Source: Paraburkholderia polaris (GTDB lineage: Bacteria > Pseudomonadota > Gammaproteobacteria > Burkholderiales > Burkholderiaceae). From it: DNA of 64,000 nt. The stretch covers positions 101,605 through 165,604 of the forward strand of contig NZ_JABBGJ010000019.1 of the NCBI RefSeq assembly GCF_012927345.1, written 5' to 3'. This document shows positions 43,808-52,030 of this stretch, piece by piece; within the stretch, counting starts at the first letter, position 1; each line of letters opens with the position of its first letter. Under the pieces are notes generated by a model that was given only the letters and a program-made list of their open reading frames with translations, did no database searches and was not told where the DNA came from. The translations under genes and the position numbers were made by a program.

Positions 43808-44827
43808 ATGAACTACCAGAATCGCCAGTGGTTTTACGTCAAGCGTCCTGAAGGACGAGTTGGCGATGAGCATTACGAGTTGCGCGAAAGCGAACTCGAC
43901 GACAAGTTGTCATCCAATGAGGTGCTCATTCGAGCACGCATTGTTAGCGTCGATCCGTACATTCGAATCCAGCAGCACGAACGCAATACCTACGATGTGC
44001 CGCATCCGCTCGGCATCGTGCAGCGGGCAGGCGTGGTGGGTGAAGTGGTGGCGTCGGCGAGCCCGCTGTTCAAGCAGGGTGACTGGGTGTCGGCCTATAG
44101 CGGCTGGCAGTTGTACGCCAAGTGCCATCACAGCGAGCTGGCCAAACTGGATCCCGACGCGGCGCCGGTTTCGACTGCGCTCGGCGTGCTCGGCATGCCG
44201 GGACGCACCGCGTGGTTCGGTTTGATGGAAGCGGGCAAGCCCCGTCCGGGCGACACGCTGGTCGTGTCCGGTGCGGCGGGCGCGGTCGGCTCGCTGGTCG
44301 CGCAGTTCGGCAAACGCGCCGGATGCCGTGTGATCGGGATCGCGGGCGGCCCGGACAAGTGCGCGTTTCTGACTGACACGCTGAAGCTCGACGGCGCGGT
44401 CGACTACCGTGCGCATCCCACGCTCGAAGGCCTGCAGTCAGCGCTGCAAGCCGCGACCGGCGGCGTCGATGTCTATTTCGACAACGTGGGCGGCATGGTC
44501 ACCGATGCGGTGATTCCACTCATCAAGCGCCGCGCGCGGATCGTGATCTGCGGCGCGATCGCGCAATACGACGGGGGGCTGGATACGCCGGACCTCGCGC
44601 CACGCTTCTTGCAGCACATGCTGTTTCAGCGCGCGACGATCCAGGGGATTCTGGCGCGCGACTTCACACACCGGATGGACGAGATGCTGCAGACCGTCGC
44701 GCCGTGGGTGAAGAATGGGGAGATTGTTTATCAGGAGACGTATGTCGATGGGTTTGAGGCGTTGCCGAATGCGCTGAATAGCCTGTTCGAAGGGAAGAAT
44801 CTCGGGAAGCTGCTGGTCAGGGTGTGA
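43808..44827 (+). CDS. MDR-family NADP-dependent oxidoreductase (CurA-like)
   Basis: A 339-residue medium-chain dehydrogenase/reductase, zinc-free, of the leukotriene B4 dehydrogenase or 2-alkenal reductase branch. Features: RIVSVDPYIRIQQHE, ALGVLGMPGRTAWFGLMEAG, the Rossmann motif VVSGAAGAVGSLVAQF, FDNVGGMVTDAVIPL and the C-terminal LARDFTHRMDEM. ATG at 43808 was chosen; an in-frame GTG at 43796 is possible. Confidence 0.92.
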   Translation: MNYQNRQWFYVKRPEGRVGDEHYELRESELDDKLSSNEVLIRARIVSVDPYIRIQQHERNTYDVPHPLGIVQRAGVVGEVVASASPLFKQGDWVSAYSGWQLYAKCHHSELAKLDPDAAPVSTALGVLGMPGRTAWFGLMEAGKPRPGDTLVVSGAAGAVGSLVAQFGKRAGCRVIGIAGGPDKCAFLTDTLKLDGAVDYRAHPTLEGLQSALQAATGGVDVYFDNVGGMVTDAVIPLIKRRARIVICGAIAQYDGGLDTPDLAPRFLQHMLFQRATIQGILARDFTHRMDEMLQTVAPWVKNGEIVYQETYVDGFEALPNALNSLFEGKNLGKLLVRV

Positions 44828-45102
44828 TCGGGTGAGATGAAGCGGATGGCAGGCTGTCGTTCGCAGCGGGGCTGCGCGGGACGGACGGCGAACCAGCAAC
44901 GTCTCACTCCCAACGCGTTACGCTTGCCACCGTCCTTTCTGGATGGCCGCTTCCAACGCACCATTGGAAGCGCTCCACCTCTACTTCGGCCTTCATACGC
45001 TCAATCTCGAAATCGGGGATGTGGGCTATAGCTCGCCTCTGATGCTAAAAATTCATCAATACACCAATTGATGGAGCCATTAATCCCCTGTATAGTGGAT
45101 TT
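44828..45102. other. Intergenic region at the left border of the accessory scar
   Basis: About 275 bases. It contains a perfect 9-base inverted repeat CGCTTCCAA / TTGGAAGCG at 44948-44972, not followed by a T run. The base composition becomes AT-richer toward 45050, where the promoter of the XRE gene lies. No gene is seen. Confidence 0.4.
45054..45096 (+). promoter_or_regulatory. Sigma-70 promoter with overlapping operator-like inverted repeat
   Basis: TTGATG (45068-45073), a 17-base spacer and TATAGT (45091-45096) form a good promoter. A perfect inverted repeat CATCAAT-N6-ATTGATG (45054-45073) covers the -35 box. This fits autoregulation by the XRE protein encoded just downstream. The predicted start of transcription coincides with the first ATG at 45103. 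Confidence 0.7.
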
Positions 45103-45519
45103 ATGGAAAGCAAACCGAAAGAGAACTTAGAGCCGCCGATCTCTTTTTCATTGGGATGCGTTGATATGTCTGTCTTTGCTGAACGACTTCGTCTGTTGCG
45201 CTCCGCACGACAGATGACCCAGGTGCGACTCGCGGAGTTGCTTGAAGTGAACCCTCGTGTCTATAACCGATGGGAACGTGGTCTTGCAACGCCGCAGTTC
45301 GACACCGCCGTGCGGATCGCCGACATATTGCAAGTCACGCTCGATGAACTTGCGGGGCGAACGGCCGCTCCAGCGGAGCCCAAGATTCACAATCACGAGT
45401 TATCGAACCTCTACCACCAGGTAGACAGCTTGCCCGACGCAGAGCAGCAGGCGTTGATCCTGGTGATAGACAGTTTCGTCAGGAAGACGCAGGTTCAGAA
45501 AGTCATGAATCGCCGATGA
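45103..45519 (+). CDS. XRE-family helix-turn-helix regulator
   Basis: A 138-residue DNA-binding protein. The HTH lies in FAERLRLLRSARQMTQVRLAELLEV, with NRWERGLATPQFDTAVRIADIL. The tail is acidic and may dimerize. Two starts are possible: ATG 45103, which would be leaderless given the promoter, and ATG 45166, which begins right at the HTH domain as usual for the family. It precedes a SymE-like gene by 117 bases, as seen for paired regulators. Confidence 0.85.
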   Translation: MESKPKENLEPPISFSLGCVDMSVFAERLRLLRSARQMTQVRLAELLEVNPRVYNRWERGLATPQFDTAVRIADILQVTLDELAGRTAAPAEPKIHNHELSNLYHQVDSLPDAEQQALILVIDSFVRKTQVQKVMNRR

Positions 45520-45636
45520 TGGCGAGCCATGAAGTAGAGTTAGTAGTGCAGATGTAGACGTAAAAGAAGCGCGGGCAATGGGTGCGCCAACACTCACCGC
45601 CCGCTGACCGCAACCAACTCAGAGAAGGAGTTGATC

Positions 45637-45891
45637 ATGGCTAATGCCAATCTTAAAGCACAACCACGAAAACCCCGTAAAGCTCGTCAACCTGAGTACG
45701 AGCATCGCAGCGGCATCCTGCGCAACACCCCTGATCCGGGGCCGATGGCGTCAGACGGACAGCCGTATTTCCCGTGGATGGAAATTGCCGACCGATGGCT
45801 CGCTTCCGCCGGGTTCAAACCCGGTGACCACGTCAGCTTCAGTATTGACTACCGTCACGCCCAACTGATCATCAGGCCATTCCTCGGATGA
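45637..45891 (+). CDS. SymE-like toxin family protein
   Basis: An 84-residue protein. The C-terminal half carries the SymE signature: PYFPWMEIADRWLASAGFKPGDHVSF and a final LIIRPFLG. In E. coli, SymE is an SOS-induced toxin with an AbrB-like fold, kept in check by antisense SymR RNA and proteolysis. AAGGAG precedes the ATG. An antisense RNA cannot be confirmed by eye. It lies in a mobile scar with a second toxin-antitoxin pair. Confidence 0.78.
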   Translation: MANANLKAQPRKPRKARQPEYEHRSGILRNTPDPGPMASDGQPYFPWMEIADRWLASAGFKPGDHVSFSIDYRHAQLIIRPFLG

Positions 45892-45924
45892 CAGACGCGA
45901 TGAAGGGTCGCAGTAGCGGTCCTT

Positions 45925-46083
45925 CATATAGAACTGCCTAACGAGTTGATGGACGTCTTGGCCGATGCCTGTTGTATCGATCGCCAGATAAGCGACGTTG
46001 TATTGCTTTGTGACCGTACGTATCGCCTTAGCCTCTGTCTCAAAACGCGCGACGCCCCGACGCGCGACCGACACCGAAACCAC
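45925..46083 (-). pseudogene. Phage terminase large subunit fragment
   Basis: A minus-strand frame contains TVTKQYNVAYLAIDTTGIGQ followed by DVHQLVRQFY. This closely resembles the start of the nuclease part of the P2-like terminase ATPase subunit (gpP), including the Asp of IDTTGIG. Only about 45 residues are recognizable; the rest of the gene is absent and the frame runs into unrelated sequence over the symE-like gene. It is a remnant of a prophage. Confidence 0.65.
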
Positions 46084-46106
46084 TTTCGCCAGGCAGGCAG
46101 GTAAAC

Positions 46107-46152
46107 GTAGTTACAAAAACCTGTTACGGCCCTTAGTTTTTGTAACTACAAT
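46107..46152 (+). promoter_or_regulatory. brnTA promoter and 14-bp inverted repeat operator
   Basis: GTAGTTACAAAAAC (46107-46120) and GTTTTTGTAACTAC (46136-46149) are perfect inverted repeats separated by 15 bases. TACAAT at 46147-46152 is a plausible -10 box, with a weak TTACGG at -35 at 17-base spacing. BrnA is known to repress its own operon, so the repeat is the likely operator. Confidence 0.65.
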
Positions 46153-46158
46153 AACCAT

Positions 46159-46440
46159 ATGAGAACAACTCACGACCAAACCAAGAGCAACGCCAACGAA
46201 CAGAAGCACGGCGTATCTCTGTCCATCGCCGAAGCGATTGATTGGTCGTCCGTATGGTGCGCACCCGACAACCGCAAGGATTACGGCGAGTTGCGCGAAA
46301 TTGGCTATGCCGTGATCGACGCCCGCCTCTACTGCGTCGTGTTCACGCAGCGCGGCGAAACCTTTCGGGTTATCAGTCTGCGCAAGGCGAACAACCGGGA
46401 GATAGACCGCTATGAAAAGGCAACCCAAATTGATCCGTAA
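46159..46440 (+). CDS. brnT: BrnT-family toxin
   Basis: A 93-residue RelE-fold ribonuclease toxin. The family pattern is present: NEQKHGVSLSIAEAIDWS, NRKDYGELREIGYAVID and VVFTQRGETFRVISLRKAN. It is bacteriostatic when free and neutralized by BrnA. No ribosome site precedes the ATG, and the predicted promoter puts the transcript start near it, so the mRNA may be leaderless. It overlaps brnA by 29 bases, the usual toxin-first order of this type II system. Confidence 0.9.
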   Translation: MRTTHDQTKSNANEQKHGVSLSIAEAIDWSSVWCAPDNRKDYGELREIGYAVIDARLYCVVFTQRGETFRVISLRKANNREIDRYEKATQIDP

Positions 46441-46687
46441 CACGCCCGAAGAAGAAGCCGCGATTGCTCGCGGCATCGCGGCCGACCCTGACACGTTCGA
46501 GCCGACCGATGAGCAGTTCGCACAGATGAAGCCGCGCGGCGGCCGGCCGAAGCTCGCGCACCCGAAAGTCGCGGTAACGATTCGATACGACGCTGAGATA
46601 GTCGAGCGTTTCAGAGCAAGCGGCGAAGGCTGGCAAACGCGCATGAACGACGCGCTGCGCGACTGGCTCAAGACACACCACGCATGA
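46412..46687 (+). CDS. brnA: BrnA-family antitoxin
   Basis: A 91-residue protein. The C-terminal ribbon-helix-helix DNA-binding part is KVAVTIRYDAEIVERFRASGEGWQTRMND. The N-terminal part (NTPEEEAAIARGIAADP and FEPTDEQFAQM) matches BrnA proteins and probably binds BrnT. It should repress the operon through the inverted repeat upstream of brnT. Confidence 0.9.
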   Translation: MKRQPKLIRNTPEEEAAIARGIAADPDTFEPTDEQFAQMKPRGGRPKLAHPKVAVTIRYDAEIVERFRASGEGWQTRMNDALRDWLKTHHA

Positions 46688-46688
46688 G

Positions 46689-46822
46689 GTGCTAAAGGAG
46701 CTGGGAGGATGGGAGAGACGCTGGAAATGGTGCAACGCTACGCGCATCTGTCGGTCGATCACCTAGCACGTTGGGTACACGCGCACACACAGGTCGTCGA
46801 CCTACAGTCGGCCGCCGGCTAA
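46689..46822 (+). pseudogene. Tyrosine integrase C-terminal fragment (frameshifted)
   Basis: VLKELGGWE and, after an apparent 2-base insertion, TLEMVQRYAHLSVDHLARWV are the C-terminal catalytic end of a phage-type tyrosine recombinase, with the nucleophile Tyr in RYAHLS. The shift lies near 46714. The remainder of the integrase is missing. It ends 65 bases before tRNA-Arg, the usual place for an integrase at an attachment site. Confidence 0.8.
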
Positions 46823-46887
46823 CTGTATTTTCACTGTACTGGGAGTAAACGATGAAGCAGAGAAACCGCTGAAAGCCTTACGGCTAT

Positions 46888-46963
46888 TGGTGCGCCCGGC
46901 TGGGATCGAACCAGCAACCCCTGCCTTCGGAGGGCAGTACTCTATCCATTGAGCTACGGGCGC
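46888..46963 (-). tRNA. tRNA-Arg (anticodon CCG)
   Basis: On the minus strand a 76-base cloverleaf is readable. The 7-base acceptor stem is GCGCCCG / CGGGCGC. The D-arm has AGCTCAATGGATAGAGT, the anticodon arm is CTGCC-CTCCGAA-GGCAG with anticodon CCG, and the T-arm includes GGTTCGATCC. ACCA at the 3' end is encoded. It decodes CGG. The integrase remnant lies on its 3' side. Confidence 0.97.
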
Positions 46964-47248
46964 TTCAACACGAAAGCGCGGCAACCTGAACAGGAGCGAC
47001 GCCAAAGCGAGACCGAAAGGATACCCGGTTTCAACCAAACCGTCCACCGGACGGCCTGCATGGCGCGATCTGGCGCTCTCCACGCGCTGCCGGCCGCGCC
47101 CCACGATGCGGGTAAACGCCTGCTGAACACCTCGCCGAGCCCCTCGCCGCCGTCGAAACCTTGCGTCTATAATCGTCCGTGCCTGATTAAAGAATAAGAA
47201 GTTGCCGTCACGCTGTACCGCTCACATACCCACGGAGACGAGACAAGC

Positions 47249-48145
47249 ATGAGCGAAGCACCACACGGAGCCCCAATCAAAACCCCCGGCCAGCTCGTTG
47301 CCGCGATCATTGCCAGCTTTGCGGTACCGATCGTCATCATTGTTCTGCTCGTGATCTACGTCGATAATTCGACGCGCACCGGCGCCGGCACAGACAGTCT
47401 TTCCGAAGCAGAGGTCAGTGCGCGCATCAAGCCGTTCGCACAAGTCGACATTCGCGACGCCAATGCGCCGCGCGTTTACAAATCCGGCGAAGAGGTCTAC
47501 AAGGCCGTTTGCTCCGCGTGTCACGCGTCGGGTGCAGCAGGCGCGCCGAAATTCACCAATACCGCCGACTGGGCGCCACGCATTGCGCAGGGCTTCGACA
47601 CGCTGTGGCACACGGCGCTCACCGGCAAAGGCGCGATGCCCCCGCGCGGCGGCACCAGCCCGGACGACTACAGCGACTTCGAAATCGCCCGCGCGGTGGT
47701 TTATATGGCGAACAATTCCGGCGGAAGCTTCCCTGAACCGGCGCAACCGGCAGCGGGCGCGGCGGCTGCCGCCTCGGGCGCTGCCGCCGCGGCGCCGGCG
47801 GGTGCTTCGGACGCCGGGGCCGCACAAGCTGCTGCCGCGATGGCCGCCATGGCAAGCGTGCCGCAAGCGGCTGCACCGGTAGCAGGCGGGACAAGCGCGG
47901 ATGCCTCGCAAGCCGGCAAGGCGTTGTATCAGCAGGTTTGCCAGGCGTGTCACGCGGCCGGCGTGCTGAACGCGCCGAAGTTCGGCGACAAGGAAGCGTG
48001 GGCGCCGCGCCTGAAAGACCCGATGGACACGGTCTACAACTATGCCCTGCACGGCAAGGGCGCAATGCCGGCCAAAGGCGGCTCGACTGCCTCCGATGCG
48101 GACGTGAAGGCCGCCGTCGATTACATGGTCAGCGCGGTGAAATAA
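47249..48145 (+). CDS. Di-heme cytochrome c5 family protein
   Basis: A 298-residue membrane-anchored periplasmic electron carrier. One N-terminal membrane segment (about 18-38). Two class I heme-binding motifs occur, CSACH at 88-92 and CQACH at 231-235, each followed by PKF-x-W-APR and KGAMP with the axial Met. The two domains are joined by an Ala/Pro-rich linker (about 162-215). It resembles an internal duplication of the cytochrome c5 domain. ACGGAGACG precedes the ATG. It probably passes electrons to a terminal oxidase. Confidence 0.92.
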   Translation: MSEAPHGAPIKTPGQLVAAIIASFAVPIVIIVLLVIYVDNSTRTGAGTDSLSEAEVSARIKPFAQVDIRDANAPRVYKSGEEVYKAVCSACHASGAAGAPKFTNTADWAPRIAQGFDTLWHTALTGKGAMPPRGGTSPDDYSDFEIARAVVYMANNSGGSFPEPAQPAAGAAAAASGAAAAAPAGASDAGAAQAAAAMAAMASVPQAAAPVAGGTSADASQAGKALYQQVCQACHAAGVLNAPKFGDKEAWAPRLKDPMDTVYNYALHGKGAMPAKGGSTASDADVKAAVDYMVSAVK

Positions 48146-48184
48146 GGCGTTTCCGGGACCGCTTCCGGCGGTTGTCGCAGAACA

Positions 48185-48225
48185 GAAAAATCCCTGCACC
48201 GTGGCGACACGGGCAGGGATTTTTC
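48185..48225. terminator. Bidirectional terminator
   Basis: GAAAAATCCCTGC (48185-48197) and GCAGGGATTTTTC (48213-48225) form a perfect 13-base stem with a 15-base loop. It has A and T runs on both sides and lies between the convergent cytochrome and rep genes. Confidence 0.9.
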
Positions 48226-48227
48226 AT

Positions 48228-50318
48228 TCAAGGCTTCTGCAACAGCGCCTTCAAACTCGCGAGCCGGTCTTTCGGCGACATCGGCGCTTCTTCGGGCGTC
48301 GGTGGCGGGGCATCGTCGAGCAGCATCTCGGGGATGAAGCGCGACGGCTCGCACACCACGGTTTCGCGCGCTCGCTTGCGCTTCTTGCACCAGTTCAAAT
48401 GCAGGCTGCGCTGCGCCCGCGTGATCGCGACGTACATCAGACGGCGCTCTTCCTCGATGCGCGCGTCGTCGATCGGCTCGTCGTCGGGGCCGCCACGGTG
48501 CGGCATGATGCCTTCTTCAACACCCACCAGAAACACGTGCGGGTACTCCAGCCCCTTCGACGCGTGCACGGTCGAGAGCCTCACCGCATCCGGATCTTCT
48601 TCGCGGCCTTCGAGCATCGACATCAGCGCGACGGTCTGGATCAAGCCAAGCAGACTCTTACCGGTGTCGCCGAGGCCGTCGGCGGTGTCGTAGCCGGTTG
48701 CTTCGCTATTCTCCGAGCCCGCGGGCTCAGCCTTGGTGCCTTTGCGCTTCAACCATTCCATGAACTCGAGCACGTTCTGCCACTTCGATTGCGCCTGACG
48801 TTCGTCGAACGCGTCGTACAGATAGGCTTCGTAGTGAATCGCGTCCATCAGTTCGTCGAGCAAGGTGCCGGCGGCGTCCTTCTCGGCGCGATCGGTGAGG
48901 CGCTGCATGAAGTCGCAGAACACGCGCATCGGTTCGATCTGACGCGGCGACAAGCGGGCCTCGATGCCGCCCATGTACACCGCTTCGAATAGCGACACCT
49001 TCGCCTGGCCAGCAAACGAGCCGAGCGCTTCGAGCGTCGTATTGCCGACGCCGCGGCGCGGTGTGGTGATCGCCCGGATGAACGCGGGGTCGTCATTGGC
49101 GTTCGCGATCAGGCGCAAATACGCGCAGATATCCTTGATCTCGGCTTTGTCGAAGAACGACTGGCCACCCGACAGCACATACGGAATCCGCTCGCGACGC
49201 AGCACCTGTTCGAAGATGCGCGCCTGGAAGTTGCCGCGGTACAGGATCGCGTAGTCGCGGAAATTCGCGCGCCGCTCGAACTTGTGCGCGGACAGGCGGA
49301 ACACGACGGACTCGGCCTCGTGTTCTTCGTCGTTGCAAGGCGTCACGGTGATCGTGTCGCCCATGCCGTGTTCGGACCACAGCTTCTTTTCGAACAGCTT
49401 CGGGTTGTTCGCGATCACGTTGTTCGCGGCGGTAAGGATGCGCACCGTGGACCGGTAGTTCTGTTCCAGCTTGATCAGATGCAGCTTCGGAAAATCCTTG
49501 CTGAGCTGCCCGAGATTCTCGAGCGTGGCGCCGCGCCAGCCATAAATCGCCTGATCGTCGTCGCCGACCGCCGTGAACGCCGCGCGCTTGCCGGCCAGCA
49601 GTTTCACCAGTTCGTACTGGCACGCGTTGGTGTCCTGATACTCGTCGATCAGCAGATAGCGCAGCTTGTTTTGCCAGCGGTCGCGCACCTGCTCGTTCTT
49701 CTCGAAGAGCTCGGCGGGCAGGCGAATCAGATCGTCGAAGTCGACCGCCTGATAAGCGTGCAGCGTCGCCACATAGTTGCGGTAGACGATCGCGGCCTGA
49801 TGCTCGTCCTCGTTCGCGGCGATCGCGATCGCCTGCTCGGGCATGACCATGCCGTTCTTCCACAGCGAGATGATCGACTGGATCTTGCGGATGAAGCCCT
49901 TATCCGTCGAGCCGACCTGCTCCTGGATCATGCCGAAGCAGTCGTCCGAATCCATGATCGAGAACTGCGGCTTCAGGCCGACGTGTTCCGCCTCCTGCCG
50001 CAGAATCTGCACGCCGAGCGAGTGGAAGGTGCAGACCGTCAACTGGTTGACGGGCACTTTGCGGCCTTCCTTGCCGGGCGTGGTGAGCGTCTTGCCTTCG
50101 AGCAGCTTACCGACGCGCTCGCGCATTTCCAACGCGGCCTTGTTCGTGAACGTGACGGCGGCGATGTGGCGCGGCTCGAAGCCTTTAGCCTCGATCAGGT
50201 GCGCGATTTTCTGCGTGATCACGCGCGTCTTGCCGCTGCCGGCGCCGGCGAGCACGAGACACGGACCGTCAAGATAACGGACCGCTTCATTTTGAGCGGG
50301 GTTTAGGCCTGCGGACAT
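48228..50318 (-). CDS. rep: ATP-dependent DNA helicase Rep
   Basis: A 696-residue SF1A helicase (UvrD/Rep type), 3' to 5'. Motif Q/I is NPAQNEAVRYLDGPCLVLAGAGSGKT, motif II is LLIDEYQDTNACQYEL, motif III is AVGDDDQAIYGWRGA, motif IV is LEQNYRST, and motif VI is EEERRLMYVAITRAQ. The length and order match E. coli Rep. Rep removes obstacles ahead of replication forks. The start at 50318 gives the family N-terminus; a long upstream in-frame extension has no homology. Confidence 0.93.
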   Translation of the reverse strand: MSAGLNPAQNEAVRYLDGPCLVLAGAGSGKTRVITQKIAHLIEAKGFEPRHIAAVTFTNKAALEMRERVGKLLEGKTLTTPGKEGRKVPVNQLTVCTFHSLGVQILRQEAEHVGLKPQFSIMDSDDCFGMIQEQVGSTDKGFIRKIQSIISLWKNGMVMPEQAIAIAANEDEHQAAIVYRNYVATLHAYQAVDFDDLIRLPAELFEKNEQVRDRWQNKLRYLLIDEYQDTNACQYELVKLLAGKRAAFTAVGDDDQAIYGWRGATLENLGQLSKDFPKLHLIKLEQNYRSTVRILTAANNVIANNPKLFEKKLWSEHGMGDTITVTPCNDEEHEAESVVFRLSAHKFERRANFRDYAILYRGNFQARIFEQVLRRERIPYVLSGGQSFFDKAEIKDICAYLRLIANANDDPAFIRAITTPRRGVGNTTLEALGSFAGQAKVSLFEAVYMGGIEARLSPRQIEPMRVFCDFMQRLTDRAEKDAAGTLLDELMDAIHYEAYLYDAFDERQAQSKWQNVLEFMEWLKRKGTKAEPAGSENSEATGYDTADGLGDTGKSLLGLIQTVALMSMLEGREEDPDAVRLSTVHASKGLEYPHVFLVGVEEGIMPHRGGPDDEPIDDARIEEERRLMYVAITRAQRSLHLNWCKKRKRARETVVCEPSRFIPEMLLDDAPPPTPEEAPMSPKDRLASLKALLQKP

Positions 50319-50785
50319 CGTCTGTGGATGGGTAATGCGGTTGAGGGCGGCGTCGGCGCCAAGTAACTGGCGCGAGAAGGCCCGGGGGCATGCTGCGCGG
50401 TGCCAACGGCTGGAACAGACGCCCGGCGGAGCGCGAGGGTGTTCCGGCCCGCTGCGTTCCCGCGCGAGAGGAGCGATGTTAACACGGATAAATGCAACGG
50501 ATGAATGCAACGGACGCCCCCGACGGATGACTACAACAGACGCCTGCGACGGATCCCTGCAACAGATGCACGGCTGATGGCCCCGCTCGCAACTCCGGCA
50601 GATGCGAGCGACAGGCCCGGCGCAAGCTGCCGCACCGGAAGGCAAAACTGACGGCCCGACAGACTGTCACTGACAACCACCCTCGACAACGCTGACAGTC
50701 CGCCTTCGGGACATGCCACAATTACGCTGTTGCGCGCCGTCGCCGCGGTGGCAAAGCGGCGCGCCGTTTTTGCAGGAAGACACGC
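50319..50785. other. Divergent region with degenerate repeats and a leader hairpin
   Basis: About 470 bases between rep and the oxidoreductase gene. From about 50487 to 50575 there are about six imperfect units of 12-15 bases with a core like TGCAACGGATG (variants CCGACGGATG, TACAACAGACG, TGCGACGGATC). At 50732-50764, GCGCGCCG and CGGCGCGC form a hairpin followed by five T residues, only 15 bases before the oxidoreductase ATG. Confidence 0.6.
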
Positions 50786-51835
50786 ATGTCCGCATCGCTG
50801 AAGATTGGATTGATGGGTTACGGTTTTGCTGGCGCGACCTTTCATGCGCCGGTGATCGAGCACTGCGGGCGAGCAAGCATCGCGGCCATCGCGACGAGTC
50901 AGCCCGAGCACGCGCTGGCCGATTATCCGCACGCAAAGGTCGTGGCCGATCTCGACGCACTGCTGGCGCTCGAAGAAATCGACTGCGTCGTGATCGCGAC
51001 GCCCAATGACACGCACTTCGACCTGGCGCGCCGCACCCTTGAGGCGGGCAAACACGTCGTGGTCGACAAGCCGGTCACGCTGACCGCCGCGGATGCCCAC
51101 ACGCTCGCCAACATTGCACTCGCCCGGGGCAAGCTGTTCGTGCCCTTCCACAACCGCCGCTGGGATGGTGATTTTCTGACCGTGCGGGACCTGCTTGCCA
51201 GCAGAGAATTGGGACGCATCACGCAATACGAATCGCATTTCGACCGTTTCCGTCCGGAAGTTCGGCAGCGTTGGCGCGAAGAGGTTTCGCGCGGCGGCGG
51301 TTTGCTATTCGATCTTGGACCGCACCTGATCGATCAGGCGTTGGCGTTGTTCGGCGCGCCGCAGACCGTGTCCGCGACGGTCCGGACACATCGCGAGCAG
51401 GCCAGCGCGCCGGACTACGTGCATATTCAACTGGGGTACGGCGAGTTCGAGGTGGTGTTGCATGCAAGCGCGTTGACCGCGCTGGTCGCGCCGAGGTTTG
51501 CGATTCACGGCACCCACGGGAGTTATGTGAAATGCGGGCTCGATACCCAGGAAGATCAGTTGAAAGCTGGCTTGCGTCCTGGCGATGAGGGATTCGGCGC
51601 CGGCAATGCCGCAGGCGTACTGCGTGTGCTCGAAGGCGATCAGGAAGTGGAGCGGGAGGTGCCTACGCGCAATGGGGAATACGTCGGCTTCTATATTGCC
51701 TTGGCGGACGCCATTCAGAATGGCGTGAAATTTCCTGTCAGCGCTCAGGATGCCGTCGACGTGATGACGATTATCGAGCTTGCCGCCCGAAGTTCGGAAG
51801 AAGGCGTCCGGCTGCCGTTTGAGCGTATTCGCTGA
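50786..51835 (+). CDS. Gfo/Idh/MocA family oxidoreductase
   Basis: A 349-residue NAD(P)-dependent dehydrogenase. The N-terminal Rossmann motif is IGLMGYGFAGATFHAPVI. The cofactor and catalytic segment is EAGKHVVVDKPVTLT (DKP where many members have EKP), and GGGLLFDLGPHLIDQAL holds the Asp/His catalytic region. It resembles YdgJ-like enzymes acting on sugar or inositol derivatives; the substrate is unknown. AGGAAGA precedes the ATG. A terminator-like hairpin lies in the leader. Confidence 0.9.
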   Translation: MSASLKIGLMGYGFAGATFHAPVIEHCGRASIAAIATSQPEHALADYPHAKVVADLDALLALEEIDCVVIATPNDTHFDLARRTLEAGKHVVVDKPVTLTAADAHTLANIALARGKLFVPFHNRRWDGDFLTVRDLLASRELGRITQYESHFDRFRPEVRQRWREEVSRGGGLLFDLGPHLIDQALALFGAPQTVSATVRTHREQASAPDYVHIQLGYGEFEVVLHASALTALVAPRFAIHGTHGSYVKCGLDTQEDQLKAGLRPGDEGFGAGNAAGVLRVLEGDQEVEREVPTRNGEYVGFYIALADAIQNGVKFPVSAQDAVDVMTIIELAARSSEEGVRLPFERIR

Positions 51836-52030
51836 CTTTTTTCCTACGGGGCGCTTTCTGGCTCTCTGGCGGTGGCATACGAAGCATGCCGCCGCCAATG
51901 GCAAAGAGCCTGACAAGCCCGAAAGGAACATAACGTTACAAATAACCCCGTCTTCGCGGTCAGCGCGAATCCGCGGCAATCCGTTGCTACCCAGTAGCAC
52001 CACAAAACGACAACGACTTCCGGAGAGTCC

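Noticed and set aside
44828..45050. Second copy of the tRNA-Arg 3' end (att site)
   Set aside because: No stretch resembling the tRNA 3' end was found here by eye; the left boundary of the mobile element stays undefined.
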